A stretch of 64,000 nt of DNA from Streptomyces sp. YIM 121038 (GCF_006088715.1 NZ_CP030771.1:9174001-9238000); one strand, 5' to 3'; counted from the first letter of the stretch, positions 50,559 to 59,773 are shown. A program made the numbers and translations. The notes: a model not told the origin generated them from the sequence alone.

Positions 50559-52910
50559 ATGGCCAAGGACCAGCTCTCCGTCCTGGACGCGCACTGGCGC
50601 GCCGCCAACTACCTCGCGGCGGGCCAGATCTATCTGCTCGCCAACCCGCTGTTGACCGAGCCGCTCAGGCCCGAGCACATCAAGCCCCGCCTCCTGGGCC
50701 ACTGGGGCACCTCGCCCGGGCTCAACCTCGTCCACACCCACCTCAACCGGATCGTGCGCGAACGCGGCCTGGACGCGCTGTGCGTCTGGGGGCCCGGCCA
50801 CGGCGGACCCGCCGTGCTCGCCAACTCCTGGCTGGACGGCAGCTACAGCGACGTCTACCCCGACGTCACGCGCGACGCCACCGGCATGGCACGGCTCTTC
50901 CGGCAGTTCTCCTTCCCCGGCGGCGTGCCCAGCCACGTCGCCCCCGAGACGCCCGGCTCCATCCACGAGGGCGGCGAACTCGGCTACTCCCTCGCCCACG
51001 CCTACGGCGCCGCCTTCGACAACCCCCACCTCCTGGTGGCCTGCGTCATCGGCGACGGCGAGGCCGAGACCGGGCCGCTCGCCACCTCCTGGCACTCCAG
51101 CCGCTTCCTCGACCCGGTGCACGACGGCGCGGTCCTGCCCGTCCTGCACCTCAACGGCTACAAGATCGCCAACCCGACCGTGCTGGCCCGCATCCCCGAG
51201 CCCGAACTCGACTCCCTCCTGCGCGGATACGGCCACGAGCCGATCCACGTCAGCGGCGACGACCCCAGCACCGTGCACCGCGACCTGGCCGCCGCCCTCG
51301 ACCGGGCCGTCGACCGCGTCACCCACATCCAGCGGGCGGCCCGCGAGGAGGGCGCGACCGAGCGGCCCGCCTGGCCCATGATCGTGCTGCGCACCCCCAA
51401 GGGCTGGACCGGACCGGCCGAGGTCGACGGCAAGCCCGTCGAGGGCACCTGGCGCTCCCACCAGGTGCCGCTCGCCGGTGTCCGCGACAATCCCGAGCAC
51501 CTGCGGCAGCTGGAGGCCTGGCTGCGCTCCTACCGGCCCGAGGAGCTCTTCGACGCCGAAGGGCGCCCCACCGCCCAGGTCCTGGCCTGCGTCCCCGAGG
51601 GCACCCGGCGCCTCGGCGCGAGCCCGCACGCCAACGGCGGCCGGCTCACCCGCAGCCTCCCCCTGCGCCCCCTGGAGGACTTCGCCGTCCCCGTCGACAA
51701 GCCCGGCACCGCCCTGCACGAGCCGACCCGGGTGCTCGGCGGGCTGCTCGCGAAGGTCATCGCCGACACCGCCGAACGCCGTGACTTCCGCGTCGTCGGG
51801 CCCGACGAGACCGAGTCCAACCGCCTGGGCGCGCTCTTCTCCGTCACCGGCAAGGCCTGGCAGGAGCAGACGCTGCCGACCGACGAACACCTCGCCCCCG
51901 ACGGCCGCGTCATGGAGGTCCTGTCCGAACACCTCTGCCAGGGCTGGCTGGAGGGCTACCTCCTCACCGGCCGGCACGGCCTGTTCTCCTCGTACGAGGC
52001 GTTCGTGCACATCGTCGACTCCATGGTCAACCAGCACATCAAATGGCTCAGGACAGCACGCGACCTGCCGTGGCGCGCCCCCGTCCCCTCCCTCAACTAC
52101 CTGCTCACGTCGCACGTCTGGCGCCAGGACCACAACGGCTTCTCGCACCAGGACCCCGGCTTCGTCGACCACGTCCTCAACAAGAGTCCCGAGGTCGTGC
52201 GCGTCTATCTGCCGCCGGACGCCAACACGCTGCTGTCCGTCGCCGAACACGCCCTGCTCAGCAGGGACTACGTGAACGTCATCGTCGCGGGCAAACAGCC
52301 CTGCTTCGACTGGCTGTCGCTGGACGCGGCCCGCGCCCACTGCGCGCGCGGCGCGGGCGTCTGGGAGTGGGCGGGCACCGACGACGGCCTGCGCGACCCG
52401 GACGTCGTCCTCGCCTGCGCGGGCGACGTGCCCACCCAGGAGGTCCTCGCCGCCACGGCCCTGCTCCGCGAACACCTGCCGGACCTCGCGGTCCGCGTCG
52501 TGAACGTCGTCGACATCGCCCGCCTCATGCCGCGCGAGGAACACCCGCACGGCATGGCCGACTTCGAGTACGACGCGCTCTTCACCCGCGACAAGCCGGT
52601 CATCTTCGCCTACCACGGCTACCCGTGGCTCATCCACCGCCTCGCCTACCGCCGCGCGGGCCACGGCCACCTGCACGTGCGCGGCTACAAGGAGACCGGT
52701 TCGACCACCACGCCCTTCGACATGGTCGTCTGCAACGACCTCGACCGGTACCGCCTGGTCATGGACGTGATCGACCGCGTCGCCGACCTGTCCGTGCGCG
52801 CCACGGGCCTGCGCCAGCTCATGGCCGACGCCCGGACGCGCCACCACGCCTGGATCCGCGAGCACGGCACGGACCTGCCGGAGGTCGCGGACTGGTCGTG
52901 GCCCTACTGA
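50559..52910 (+). CDS. xfp: xylulose 5-phosphate/fructose 6-phosphate phosphoketolase
   Basis: 783 residues, the normal family length. The thiamine-diphosphate enzyme splits xylulose 5-phosphate (and usually fructose 6-phosphate) to acetyl phosphate and an aldose phosphate. Two signatures are clear: [20 protein letters not shown] and [19 protein letters not shown] (diphosphate site). Others are [28 protein letters not shown] and the late [14 protein letters not shown]. It lies between two universal stress protein genes, so it may give ATP through acetyl phosphate when respiration is limited. No acetate kinase gene is in the window. Confidence 0.96.
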   Translation: MAKDQLSVLDAHWRAANYLAAGQIYLLANPLLTEPLRPEHIKPRLLGHWGTSPGLNLVHTHLNRIVRERGLDALCVWGPGHGGPAVLANSWLDGSYSDVYPDVTRDATGMARLFRQFSFPGGVPSHVAPETPGSIHEGGELGYSLAHAYGAAFDNPHLLVACVIGDGEAETGPLATSWHSSRFLDPVHDGAVLPVLHLNGYKIANPTVLARIPEPELDSLLRGYGHEPIHVSGDDPSTVHRDLAAALDRAVDRVTHIQRAAREEGATERPAWPMIVLRTPKGWTGPAEVDGKPVEGTWRSHQVPLAGVRDNPEHLRQLEAWLRSYRPEELFDAEGRPTAQVLACVPEGTRRLGASPHANGGRLTRSLPLRPLEDFAVPVDKPGTALHEPTRVLGGLLAKVIADTAERRDFRVVGPDETESNRLGALFSVTGKAWQEQTLPTDEHLAPDGRVMEVLSEHLCQGWLEGYLLTGRHGLFSSYEAFVHIVDSMVNQHIKWLRTARDLPWRAPVPSLNYLLTSHVWRQDHNGFSHQDPGFVDHVLNKSPEVVRVYLPPDANTLLSVAEHALLSRDYVNVIVAGKQPCFDWLSLDAARAHCARGAGVWEWAGTDDGLRDPDVVLACAGDVPTQEVLAATALLREHLPDLAVRVVNVVDIARLMPREEHPHGMADFEYDALFTRDKPVIFAYHGYPWLIHRLAYRRAGHGHLHVRGYKETGSTTTPFDMVVCNDLDRYRLVMDVIDRVADLSVRATGLRQLMADARTRHHAWIREHGTDLPEVADWSWPY

Positions 52911-52946
52911 CCGGCCCGCCCGGCCGGGGGGCCGCGCCCGGTCCCA

Positions 52947-52973
52947 CGGGCCCGATCGACCCGATCGGGCCCG
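52947..52973. terminator. 12-bp-arm palindrome between phosphoketolase and second stress protein
   Basis: CGGGCCCGATCG and CGATCGGGCCCG are separated by ACC, 37 bases after the phosphoketolase stop. It may end the transcript. Its GGGCC...CGATCGG core also resembles a regulator site, so both readings are open. Confidence 0.6.
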
Positions 52974-53035
52974 CCCGGAACCGCCCGCGCCGACCCGCAC
53001 CGACCGTTCACCCTTCCACCCCGCTGGGGCACGAC

Positions 53036-54019
53036 ATGAAACACGACCGCACTCCGTCCCCCTCCGGCACTCCTCGCACCACTCCCTTCGGCAGTGCCCG
53101 GACCGCCGTCCCCCACGTCGTCACCGTGGGCATCGACGGCTCCTACGCCAGCATGGACGCCGCGGACTGGGCGGCCCGCGAGGCCCTGCGCCACCGCGCC
53201 CCGCTGCGCCTGGTGCACGCCGGGGTCCCGCCCGCGCTCCCGGCCCGGGACCGCCGCGTCCTGCGGCCCGCCGACCGGGCCCGCGGGGTCCTCGACCGGG
53301 CCGCGATCACGCTGGCGTACGTCCACCCGGCCCTGGAGATCCACGCCCAGCAGCCCCGCGGACCCGCGGTGCCCGCGCTCCTCGCGGCGTCCGCGCAGGC
53401 CGAGTCCCTGGTCCTCGGCTCCCGTGGGCTCTCGGGCCCGACCGGGTTCGGGGGCTTCCTGGTCGGCTCGGTGGCGGGGGGCGTCGCCGCTCGCGCCGAG
53501 CGTCCCGTGGTCCTGGTCCGCGCGGGGGAGCGGCCCGAGGACGCGCACGTCCCCGACGCCGCCGGGGTGCCCTCGCGCGGCACGCCGTACCGCCCGGTCG
53601 TGCTCGGCGTCGACGTCGAGCACCCCGGCGACCCCGCGTTCGCGTACGCCTTCGCCGCGGCCGAGGCCCGGGGCGCGCCCCTGCACGCGGTGCACGCCTG
53701 GACGGTACGGCGGCCCACCACCAGCACGCCGCCGTCCGCCGCCGAACCGACGGACCTGTCCGGCCTCCTCGGCGCGGAAGCGGACGCACGGGACCGGCTC
53801 GGCACCCTCCTCGCCCCGTGGCGGCGCGCGTTCCCGCAGGTCGAGGTCGTGGCGGAGGTGGTGTTCGGGCGCCCGGGCCACCACCTCCTGAAGGCCTCGC
53901 TGGGGGCCTCGCTCCTGGTCATCGGCCGCCGCGTCGCCACGGGCCCGCGCCTGGGCCGCACGGCGCACTCGGCGGTGCACCGGGTGTCCTGCCCCGTCGC
54001 GGTCGTGCCGTACGCGTGA
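53036..54019 (+). CDS. universal stress protein, two USP domains
   Basis: 327 residues. Domain 1 has VTVGIDGSYASMDAADWAAR and VLGSRGLSGPTGFGGFLVGS, the nucleotide loop; domain 2 has VVLGVDVEHPGDPAFAYAFA and VIGRRVATGPRLGRTAHSAV. The N-terminal 25 residues are Ser/Thr/Pro-rich and unstructured. It resembles the USP at 49432 in layout and is probably paralogous. The surrounding genes support a role in stress or low-oxygen survival. Confidence 0.9.
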   Translation: MKHDRTPSPSGTPRTTPFGSARTAVPHVVTVGIDGSYASMDAADWAAREALRHRAPLRLVHAGVPPALPARDRRVLRPADRARGVLDRAAITLAYVHPALEIHAQQPRGPAVPALLAASAQAESLVLGSRGLSGPTGFGGFLVGSVAGGVAARAERPVVLVRAGERPEDAHVPDAAGVPSRGTPYRPVVLGVDVEHPGDPAFAYAFAAAEARGAPLHAVHAWTVRRPTTSTPPSAAEPTDLSGLLGAEADARDRLGTLLAPWRRAFPQVEVVAEVVFGRPGHHLLKASLGASLLVIGRRVATGPRLGRTAHSAVHRVSCPVAVVPYA

Positions 54020-54084
54020 GCGATGAGTTCCGGGTGCGCCGCGAGTCCCCCTGACAGAACCTGTGATCGAGCGGAGGAACTGTC

Positions 54085-54720
54085 ATGAAGGACGACGTCT
54101 GGGCGCTGGTGCACGCGGAGCGCGCGGCACTGATCGACGACCTCGCGCACCTCGACGACGAGCGGTGGAGCACGCCGTCCCTGTGCGCGGGCTGGAGCGT
54201 GCACGACGTGGCCGCCCACCTGGTCGACACGGCCCGCACGACGCGCCTCGGCTTCGTGGCCGGTCTCGTACGGGCGCGCTTCGACTTCGACCGTCAGAAC
54301 ACCCGCGGGGTGGAGCGCGAGCGCGGCGCCACACCGGGGGAGACGCTGGAGCGGCTGCGCCGGGTGGCGGCGCGGACCTCGACGCCTCCGGCGCCCCTCG
54401 ACAGCAGGCTCGTCGAGGAGGTCGTCCACGGCGAGGACATCCGCCGTCCCGTGGGCCTCACCCGCTCCTACCCGCGACAGGCCGTGGTCAGGGCGCTGCG
54501 CCTCCAGACCCGCACACCGGCCTCCTTCGGCGGGGCCAAGGAACTGACGACCCGCGTCCGGCTCACGGCCACGGACACCGACCTCGCGATCGGCACGGGC
54601 CCGGAGGCCAAGGGCCCCGCGCTCGCCCTGCTCCTGGCCGTGTCCGGGCGACGAACCGCGCTGGACGAGCTCGACGGGCCGGGAGCCGCCACGCTGGCGG
54701 AGGCGGCCCCGCTGTCATGA
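54085..54720 (+). CDS. maleylpyruvate isomerase family mycothiol-dependent enzyme
   Basis: 211 residues of the DinB-like TIGR03083 type. The metal ligands of the fold are likely in CAGWSVHDVAAHLVD (two His, about residues 40-46) and VVHGEDIRRP (His, about residue 117). Such proteins bind zinc and use mycothiol, the Streptomyces thiol, in transfer or isomerisation of electrophiles. The AGCGGAGGAACTGTC leader holds GGAGG seven bases before ATG 54085. Its stop overlaps the Nudix ATG by four bases. Substrate unknown. Confidence 0.85.
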   Translation: MKDDVWALVHAERAALIDDLAHLDDERWSTPSLCAGWSVHDVAAHLVDTARTTRLGFVAGLVRARFDFDRQNTRGVERERGATPGETLERLRRVAARTSTPPAPLDSRLVEEVVHGEDIRRPVGLTRSYPRQAVVRALRLQTRTPASFGGAKELTTRVRLTATDTDLAIGTGPEAKGPALALLLAVSGRRTALDELDGPGAATLAEAAPLS

Positions 54721-55184
54721 CCGCCCGCCGCAGCGCCGGACTGCTGCTCTTCCGTGCTCCCGGTCCGGACCCGGAGGTGCTCGTCGGCCACATGGGCGGA
54801 CCGTTCTGGGCGCGCCGCGACGCCGCCGCCTGGTCCATCCCGAAGGGGGAGTACGGCGACGACGAGGAGCCGCTGGCCGCCGCGGTGCGCGAGTTCGAGG
54901 AGGAACTGGGGCTCCCGGCCCCGCCCGGCCCCTACCTCCCGCTGGGCGAGGCGCGCCAGGCCGGCGGCAAGACGGTGACCGTCTGGGCCGTCGCGGCCGA
55001 CCTGGACCCGGCGTCCGTCGTGCCGGGCACCTTCACGATGGAGTGGCCGCCCCGCTCGGGCCGCCTCCAGGAGTTCCCCGAGCTCGACCGGGTGGCCTGG
55101 CTGTCCCTGCCCGAGGCCCACGACCGGCTCGTCGCGGGCCAGCGTCCCTTCCTGGACCGCCTCACCGCACTCCTGACGAGCTGA
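54717..55184 (+). CDS. Nudix hydrolase
   Basis: 155 residues. The Nudix box is complete: GEYGDDEEPLAAAVREFEEE followed by LGL, giving Gx5Ex7REUxEExGU. The N-terminus SAGLLLFRAPGPDPEVLVGH is typical. The enzyme hydrolyses a nucleoside diphosphate linked to another moiety, substrate unknown. ATGA overlap couples it to the mycothiol enzyme gene. No other operon member follows; the VOC gene starts 123 bases later. Confidence 0.92.
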   Translation: MTARRSAGLLLFRAPGPDPEVLVGHMGGPFWARRDAAAWSIPKGEYGDDEEPLAAAVREFEEELGLPAPPGPYLPLGEARQAGGKTVTVWAVAADLDPASVVPGTFTMEWPPRSGRLQEFPELDRVAWLSLPEAHDRLVAGQRPFLDRLTALLTS

Positions 55185-55307
55185 GCGGCGCTCGGGGCGC
55201 GCCGCCCCGCCCGGTGGCGATGAGTTCCGGCCCGGGCGAGGGTCATCACAGGGAGAGCGGCGGCGGCCCGCGGGCCGCCGCCGACGACCAGGCGACAGGA
55301 GAGTGCC

Positions 55308-55784
55308 ATGCCCAAGATCACCCCGAATCTGTGGTTCGACACGAAGGCCCTGGAGGCCGCGGAGTTCTACGTCTCGGTCTTCCCGAACTCGAAGGTCAAC
55401 AACGTGTCGTACTACGGAGAGGCCGGGCCGCGCCCGGCGGGCACCGTGCTGACCGTCGACTTCGAGCTGGACGGACAGGCGTTCACGGCCCTCAACGGCG
55501 GCCCCGAGTTCACCTTCGACGAGGCCGTCTCCTTCGTGATCGGCTGTGCGGACCAGGACGAGGTCGACCACTACTGGGCCCGGCTCACCGCGGACGGCGG
55601 TGCGGAGAGCCAGTGCGGCTGGCTGACGGACAAGTACGGCCTGTCCTGGCAGGTCGTTCCCGCCGCTCTCGAAGAGCTGATGACCGACCCGGACGCGGGC
55701 CGCGCCCAGCGGGCGATGGAGGCCATGCTGAAGATGCAGAAGATCGACGTGGCGGCCCTGCGGGCCGCCGCCGACAGCGCCTGA
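55308..55784 (+). CDS. VOC family (PhnB-like) protein
   Basis: 158 residues with the PhnB/DUF1428-like pattern: ITPNLWFDTKALEAAEFYVS, FPNSKV, TVDFELDGQAFTALNGGP and EFTFDEAVSFVIGCADQDEV, and the YWARLTADGG segment. These small dimers of the vicinal-oxygen-chelate fold include methyltransferase-like and glyoxalase-like proteins; metal ligands are not obvious here. AGGAGAG precedes ATG 55308. It converges on the TetR gene. Function unknown. Confidence 0.88.
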   Translation: MPKITPNLWFDTKALEAAEFYVSVFPNSKVNNVSYYGEAGPRPAGTVLTVDFELDGQAFTALNGGPEFTFDEAVSFVIGCADQDEVDHYWARLTADGGAESQCGWLTDKYGLSWQVVPAALEELMTDPDAGRAQRAMEAMLKMQKIDVAALRAAADSA

Positions 55785-55814
55785 GGGCGACGCGGGCCGC
55801 GCGGGCCCGGGCGC

Positions 55815-56456
55815 TCACCGCCGCCCGGGCCCGAGCAGCAGATCGAGCCCGTGGTCGAACCGCCCCTCGAACGACGCGTCGCCGATGTGCGCCGCGAGGC
55901 GGCCGAGCGACGGGTAGTCGCCCGCCGCCAGCGCCTCGGTGAGACGGGAGTCCCCGGCGTCCGGCACGGACTGCTCCTCCTGCGTCAGGCCCAGGACGAA
56001 GTACTGGAGGTTCCACGCCGTCCACGCGGCCTCGCGGTCGGGCAGCCCGCCGTCGAGCAGCGCCGTGGTCAGCGTCTCGGCGAACCGCAGCGTCGCGGGC
56101 TCGGCCGCGTACGTGCCGGTGACGATGCGGGCGCCGTCCCGGTGGGCGAGCAGCGCCCGACGGAAGCGGGCCATCAGCTCGCGCACGCGCTCCCGCCACT
56201 CGGTGGGGAGCCCGTCGAGCGAGACCTCGTCGACGATCGCGTCGGCCATCAGCTCCAGGAGCCGGGTCTTGGTCTTGGCGTGCCACAGCACGGTGTTCAT
56301 CCGCACCCCGAGGCGCTCGGCCGTGCCGCGCACGGAGACGCCGTCGGCGCCCTTCTCGGCCAGCATGCCGAGGGCGGCGCGGGCGACGGCCCGGGGGCTC
56401 AGGCCCGCACGGTAGCTGCTCTCCGCCCGCACGGGCGGCTCTTGCCTTTTGGTCAC
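55815..56456 (-). CDS. TetR family transcriptional regulator (TetR_C domain)
   Basis: 213 residues. HTH in residues about 20-60 (GLSPRAVARAALGMLAEKGA, then TAERLGVRMNTVLWHAKTKT) and a TetR_C-type ligand domain, the subgroup of drug-responsive TetR. GTG 56456 lies inside the first of two operator copies (56449-56463), so binding would block its own start. Divergent from a FAD monooxygenase. Ligand probably an aromatic drug or its own substrate. Confidence 0.92.
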   Translation of the reverse strand: MTKRQEPPVRAESSYRAGLSPRAVARAALGMLAEKGADGVSVRGTAERLGVRMNTVLWHAKTKTRLLELMADAIVDEVSLDGLPTEWRERVRELMARFRRALLAHRDGARIVTGTYAAEPATLRFAETLTTALLDGGLPDREAAWTAWNLQYFVLGLTQEEQSVPDAGDSRLTEALAAGDYPSLGRLAAHIGDASFEGRFDHGLDLLLGPGRR

Positions 56457-56463
56457 TGACCTA
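56449..56463. promoter_or_regulatory. TetR operator copy 1
   Basis: TTGGTCACTGACCTA is an inverted repeat about C56456 with one imperfect end. It overlaps the GTG start of the TetR gene. Confidence 0.7.
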
Positions 56464-56484
56464 GTCTACTGAGGTCAATCGAAA

Positions 56485-56499
56485 TTGGTCACTGACCAA
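56485..56499. promoter_or_regulatory. TetR operator copy 2
   Basis: TTGGTCACTGACCAA is a perfect 7-1-7 palindrome. Its centre is 36 bp from copy 1, about three and a half helical turns. Both copies lie in the short gap between the TetR and FAD monooxygenase genes. Confidence 0.8.
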
Positions 56500-56580
56500 A
56501 TGTGAGGGCAGGGCGTGCCGAACGCCTCCGTCGGCGACGCCCGCCGCCCGCACCTGGAGACCACCGGCAGAGGAGCGCCC

Positions 56581-58083
56581 GTGCGCACACACCACCCCGA
56601 CCCCCACGTCGTCATCGCCGGGGCAGGCCCGGTCGGCCTGTGGCTGGCCGCCGAACTGCGCCTGGGCGGAGTGCGGGTGACCGTCCTGGAGGCGCGGCCC
56701 GAGCCGTCCCCGCACTCCAAGGCGCTCACCGTGCACCCGCGCACGCTGGAGGTCCTGGCCTTCCGCGGCGCCGCCGAGCCCTTCCTCGCCGAGGGTCTGC
56801 GCATCCCCGACGGGCACTACGGGTCGCTCGACCAGCGCCTCGACTTCGGCGTCCTCGACACCCCGTACCCCTTCACGCTCGCGCTGCCGCAGGCCCGCAC
56901 CGAAGCCCTCCTCGAAGAGCGCGCGCGGGCCGCGGGCGCCGCCGTCCGGCGCGGCCACCGCCTCACCGGCCTGACCGAGCACGCGTCCGGCGTCCGCGTC
57001 GACGCCGAGTCCCCCGAGGGCGCGTACGCCATCGAGGCCGCGTACGTCGTGGGCTGCGACGGCACCCGCAGCACCGTGCGCGCCGCCGCGGGCATCGCCT
57101 TCCCCGGCACCGACGCCACGGTCTGGGGCTGGCTCGGCGACGTCGTCCTGGACCGGCCGTCCGCCCGGCCCGTCCTGAGCGTGGCCACGCCCCGGGGCGG
57201 CCTCATGTGCGTCCGTCTGCCCGACCGCGTCCACCGCTTCGTCGGCCACACCCCCGAGGGACAGCGGTCCGACCCGCCGGGCGAGTTCACCTTCGACGAG
57301 TTGCGCGCCACCGTCGCGCGCATCGCCGGGGACGACTTCGGGATGCGCGACCCACGCTGGCTCTCCCGGTACGGCAACGCGACGCGCCAGGCGGCGGCCT
57401 ACCGCAAGGGCCGGGTCCTGCTCGCGGGCGACGCGGCCCACATGCACTTCCCGGCGGGCGGCGTCGGCCTCAACGTCGGCGTGCAGGACGCCACCAACCT
57501 CGGCTGGAAGCTCGCCGCCGTCCTGCGCGGCGCGGCCCCGGACGCGCTGCTCGACACCTACCACGCCGAACGGCACCCCGTCGGCGCCGAGTTGCTCACC
57601 AGCACCCGCGCCCAGACGGCCCTGATGACCGCCTACTCCGCCGAGGGCCGCGCCCTGCGCGAGGTGCTCGGCTCGGCCGTCGCCACCGTGCCCGCGTTCT
57701 CCCGGCGCCTCGCCGAAGGCCTCTCGGGCCTCGGGGTCGCGTACGACACCGCGTACACGGAGGCGTACGGGATCCGCGACGGCGGTTCAGGGCCCGGTGA
57801 CGGCGGCGGTGACCATCCGCTGACCGGCCGCCGTGCGCCGAACCTCCGACTCGGCCCGGACGTGCGCCTCTTCGACCTGCTGCACGCGGGCCGCCCCGTG
57901 CTGCTCGACTTCGCCGGACGGACCGACGGCCCCTCGGCGGACGTGATCGTCCACCAGGGGCCGCCGGTCGGGGACCGTGCCGACTGGGAGGGTGTGGGCT
58001 CCGCGCTGATCCGGCCGGACGGGCACGTGGGGTGGGCGCGGGAGGCCGCCGCCCGGCCGGGGCACGCGCGGGAGGCCGCCTGA
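56581..58083 (+). CDS. FAD-dependent monooxygenase (aromatic hydroxylase / Rox-like)
   Basis: 500 residues. FAD folds: VIAGAGPVGLWLAAEL with GxGxxG at 14-19, then the DG motif CDGTRSTVR, and GDAAHMHFPAGGVGLNVGVQ with the second FAD-binding Asp. These are class A flavoprotein hydroxylases such as PheA/TfdB and rifampin monooxygenase. The C-terminal thioredoxin-like domain is present (VRLFDLLHAGRPVLLDFAG). GTG 56581 is behind GAGGAG; GTG 56515 would add 22 residues. TetR gene and operators lie upstream, so it is induced by a substrate. Rifamycin activity cannot be claimed. Confidence 0.9.
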   Translation: MRTHHPDPHVVIAGAGPVGLWLAAELRLGGVRVTVLEARPEPSPHSKALTVHPRTLEVLAFRGAAEPFLAEGLRIPDGHYGSLDQRLDFGVLDTPYPFTLALPQARTEALLEERARAAGAAVRRGHRLTGLTEHASGVRVDAESPEGAYAIEAAYVVGCDGTRSTVRAAAGIAFPGTDATVWGWLGDVVLDRPSARPVLSVATPRGGLMCVRLPDRVHRFVGHTPEGQRSDPPGEFTFDELRATVARIAGDDFGMRDPRWLSRYGNATRQAAAYRKGRVLLAGDAAHMHFPAGGVGLNVGVQDATNLGWKLAAVLRGAAPDALLDTYHAERHPVGAELLTSTRAQTALMTAYSAEGRALREVLGSAVATVPAFSRRLAEGLSGLGVAYDTAYTEAYGIRDGGSGPGDGGGDHPLTGRRAPNLRLGPDVRLFDLLHAGRPVLLDFAGRTDGPSADVIVHQGPPVGDRADWEGVGSALIRPDGHVGWAREAAARPGHAREAA

Positions 58084-58094
58084 GGCCTGCCCGG

Positions 58095-59048
58095 TCAGCC
58101 GAACGCGATCGAGCTCACCTTGTTGTCGAAGTTGACCCTGCGCAGGTCCGCGACGTCCCCGGAGACCACCTTGGACTCGCCCTTGCAGCCGGGGCGCGAC
58201 CACAGCTTCAGGGAGCCGTCGGCGGACAGGGACGAGGCGACCTTGGGGCGCGCCACGTTCTGGCAGCCCGGTCCGGCCACGCCCTGCGCCGGGTCCTGGA
58301 AGTTGACGTTGTCGAACAGGATCACGCTGCTCGCCGGGTCGGCCTGGCCCTGGCCGCCGCCCTGGCCCGCGCCGCCCCCGGCGGGCTGCCCGGCCTTCTG
58401 GCCGTTCGGCGTCACGCCGAACCAGGTGCCGCCCACTCCCTGGCCGTTGGTGTCGCCGGGCTTGAGGTCCTTGCTGAAGCGGTAGACCGGCCAGCCGCCG
58501 ATCGTCACCTGGCGGGTGCCGTCGGCGCGCTTGATGACGCCGACGTCCGAGGTCTTCACGCCGTCCACGAAGATCTTGCCGCCCGGGTCCACGAGGACGG
58601 GGGGCCAGGTGGTGGCGCAGGCGCCGGAGCAGTTCGACACGGAGGGCCGCGCGGTGTCCTTGTCGAAGCGGTAGAGGGTGAAGCCGGAGCCGTTGACGAC
58701 CACGGGGTTGAGCTTGCCCGCGCGGCTCGCCGAGAGCTGGACCCACTTGCGCTGCACGGGCTTCGCCGCGGGCTTGCCGGGCGGGTTGGCCCAATCGCCG
58801 GTCCGCTGGGGCGCGTTGTTCGCGCGGGCGGTGCCCGACCGCAGGGAGAGGTCGTAGCCGGAGCCGGAGCCGGAGCCGGAGTCGGAGCCGGTCTGGCCTT
58901 CGGCGCGGTCGGCGTTGGCGGCGGGGGCGTTGCCCGAGGACTTCTTGGCGTCGTCGTCGCTGCCGCCGCCCCCGCAGGCGGTCAGGGCGAGGGCCCCGAC
59001 GGTGGCGAAGGAGGCGAGGAACAGGGCGGGCTTGGTCTTCTTGAGCAT
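58095..59048 (-). CDS. lipoprotein with secreted-repeat domains and a crystallin-like C-terminal domain
   Basis: 317 residues. Lipobox LTAC, Cys25, and a Ser/Gly/Asp-rich linker (residues about 40-75) lead to two copies of the COG4315-type motif: FTLYRFDKDT with CSGACATTWPPVLV, and WPVYRFSKDLKPGDTNGQ. After a Gly/Gln-rich linker the C-terminal 80 residues (SSVILFDNVNFQD, WSRPGCKGESKVV, VNFDNKVSSIAFG) look like a beta/gamma-crystallin motif. Both parts are usual for secreted actinomycete proteins of unknown role. CAGGAG precedes ATG 59048. Confidence 0.8.
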   Translation of the reverse strand: MLKKTKPALFLASFATVGALALTACGGGGSDDDAKKSSGNAPAANADRAEGQTGSDSGSGSGSGYDLSLRSGTARANNAPQRTGDWANPPGKPAAKPVQRKWVQLSASRAGKLNPVVVNGSGFTLYRFDKDTARPSVSNCSGACATTWPPVLVDPGGKIFVDGVKTSDVGVIKRADGTRQVTIGGWPVYRFSKDLKPGDTNGQGVGGTWFGVTPNGQKAGQPAGGGAGQGGGQGQADPASSVILFDNVNFQDPAQGVAGPGCQNVARPKVASSLSADGSLKLWSRPGCKGESKVVSGDVADLRRVNFDNKVSSIAFG

Positions 59049-59361
59049 CGCGGTCTCCTGAGGTTCGGTCGGCCGGTGCGCCGCGGCGCCGGGCCGGTCG
59101 TGGACGCTGAGCTGTCGAGTGCCTTCGTGGCGTGAGTACGGGCGCCTCGTCCACCGGCGTTCAGGCCGCTCAGGCCTCGTGACCAAACCGAGACAATGTC
59201 TAAATCAAGGTGCTGTCCGAAACTGAGGCTTGCGCAGCGCGCGGGCCGCGTTCGCGCCGCGCCGGACGGACGGGGACGGCCTCGAACCAGGGACGCATCT
59301 ACGACTCGGCCGAACTCCCCACCGCCCGGCGTGAGCCGCGGCGGTCCCCGGCCCGTGAGCC
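59049..59361. other. 313-bp region with a short palindrome, no gene seen
   Basis: AGACAATGTCT (59191-59201) is a perfect 5-1-5 palindrome in an otherwise GC-rich stretch and lies beside a TTGATT box on the minus strand, so it likely belongs to the lipoprotein promoter. Short frames here are low-complexity or unsupported by ribosome sites. Confidence 0.4.
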
Positions 59362-59751
59362 TCAGGCGAGACGGGTGCGGGCACGGGCCCAGGTCCGCGC
59401 CGGGTCGAACGCGTCCGCGTGCCAGGTGGTGGAGGTCAGGGTGCCCCGCTCCCGGTACGCGCGCATGATCTCCACGTGCGGCCGCCAGGCGATGAACCGG
59501 TGGAGGGCGGCCTCGTCCCGCCAGACGGCCACGGCGCCGCAGCGGCGCGCGAAGGGCCGCGCCCAGAGCCACATTCCGTAGGCCCCTTCCAGCTCCGGCC
59601 AGCCCTTCCCGAGCCGTCGGCCCGCGCGGTGGACGCCGGGCAGGTCCAGCGCCCGGTCGAGCCGGAAGTCCGTGACGCTGACCAGGACGGGGCCGCCCCG
59701 GCCGTGCTCGGGCCCGGGCGTCCAGGAGGACCTCACCATATTCATAAGCAT
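59362..59751 (-). CDS. DUF3291/spheroidene-monooxygenase-like small protein
   Basis: 129 residues. The motif set LVSVTDFRLDRALDLPGVHR, WPELEGAYGMWLWARPFARR and AVAVWRDEAALHRFIAWRPH fits the dimeric alpha/beta barrel of DUF3291 and antibiotic-biosynthesis monooxygenase-like proteins. No cofactor motif visible, as is normal for that fold. ATG 59751 or 59739 may be the start. It is divergent from the MarR gene with a 21-bp palindrome between them, so it is likely repressed by it. Confidence 0.72.
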   Translation of the reverse strand: MLMNMVRSSWTPGPEHGRGGPVLVSVTDFRLDRALDLPGVHRAGRRLGKGWPELEGAYGMWLWARPFARRCGAVAVWRDEAALHRFIAWRPHVEIMRAYRERGTLTSTTWHADAFDPARTWARARTRLA

Positions 59752-59752
59752 G

Positions 59753-59773
59753 CGCCTACGATCTGCGTAGGCG
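59753..59773. promoter_or_regulatory. perfect 21-bp palindrome, MarR operator
   Basis: CGCCTACG-ATCTG-CGTAGGCG has full 8-bp arms about a 5-base centre. It touches the ATG of the leftward gene and is 31 bases before the MarR ATG, so binding could block both. Confidence 0.8.
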
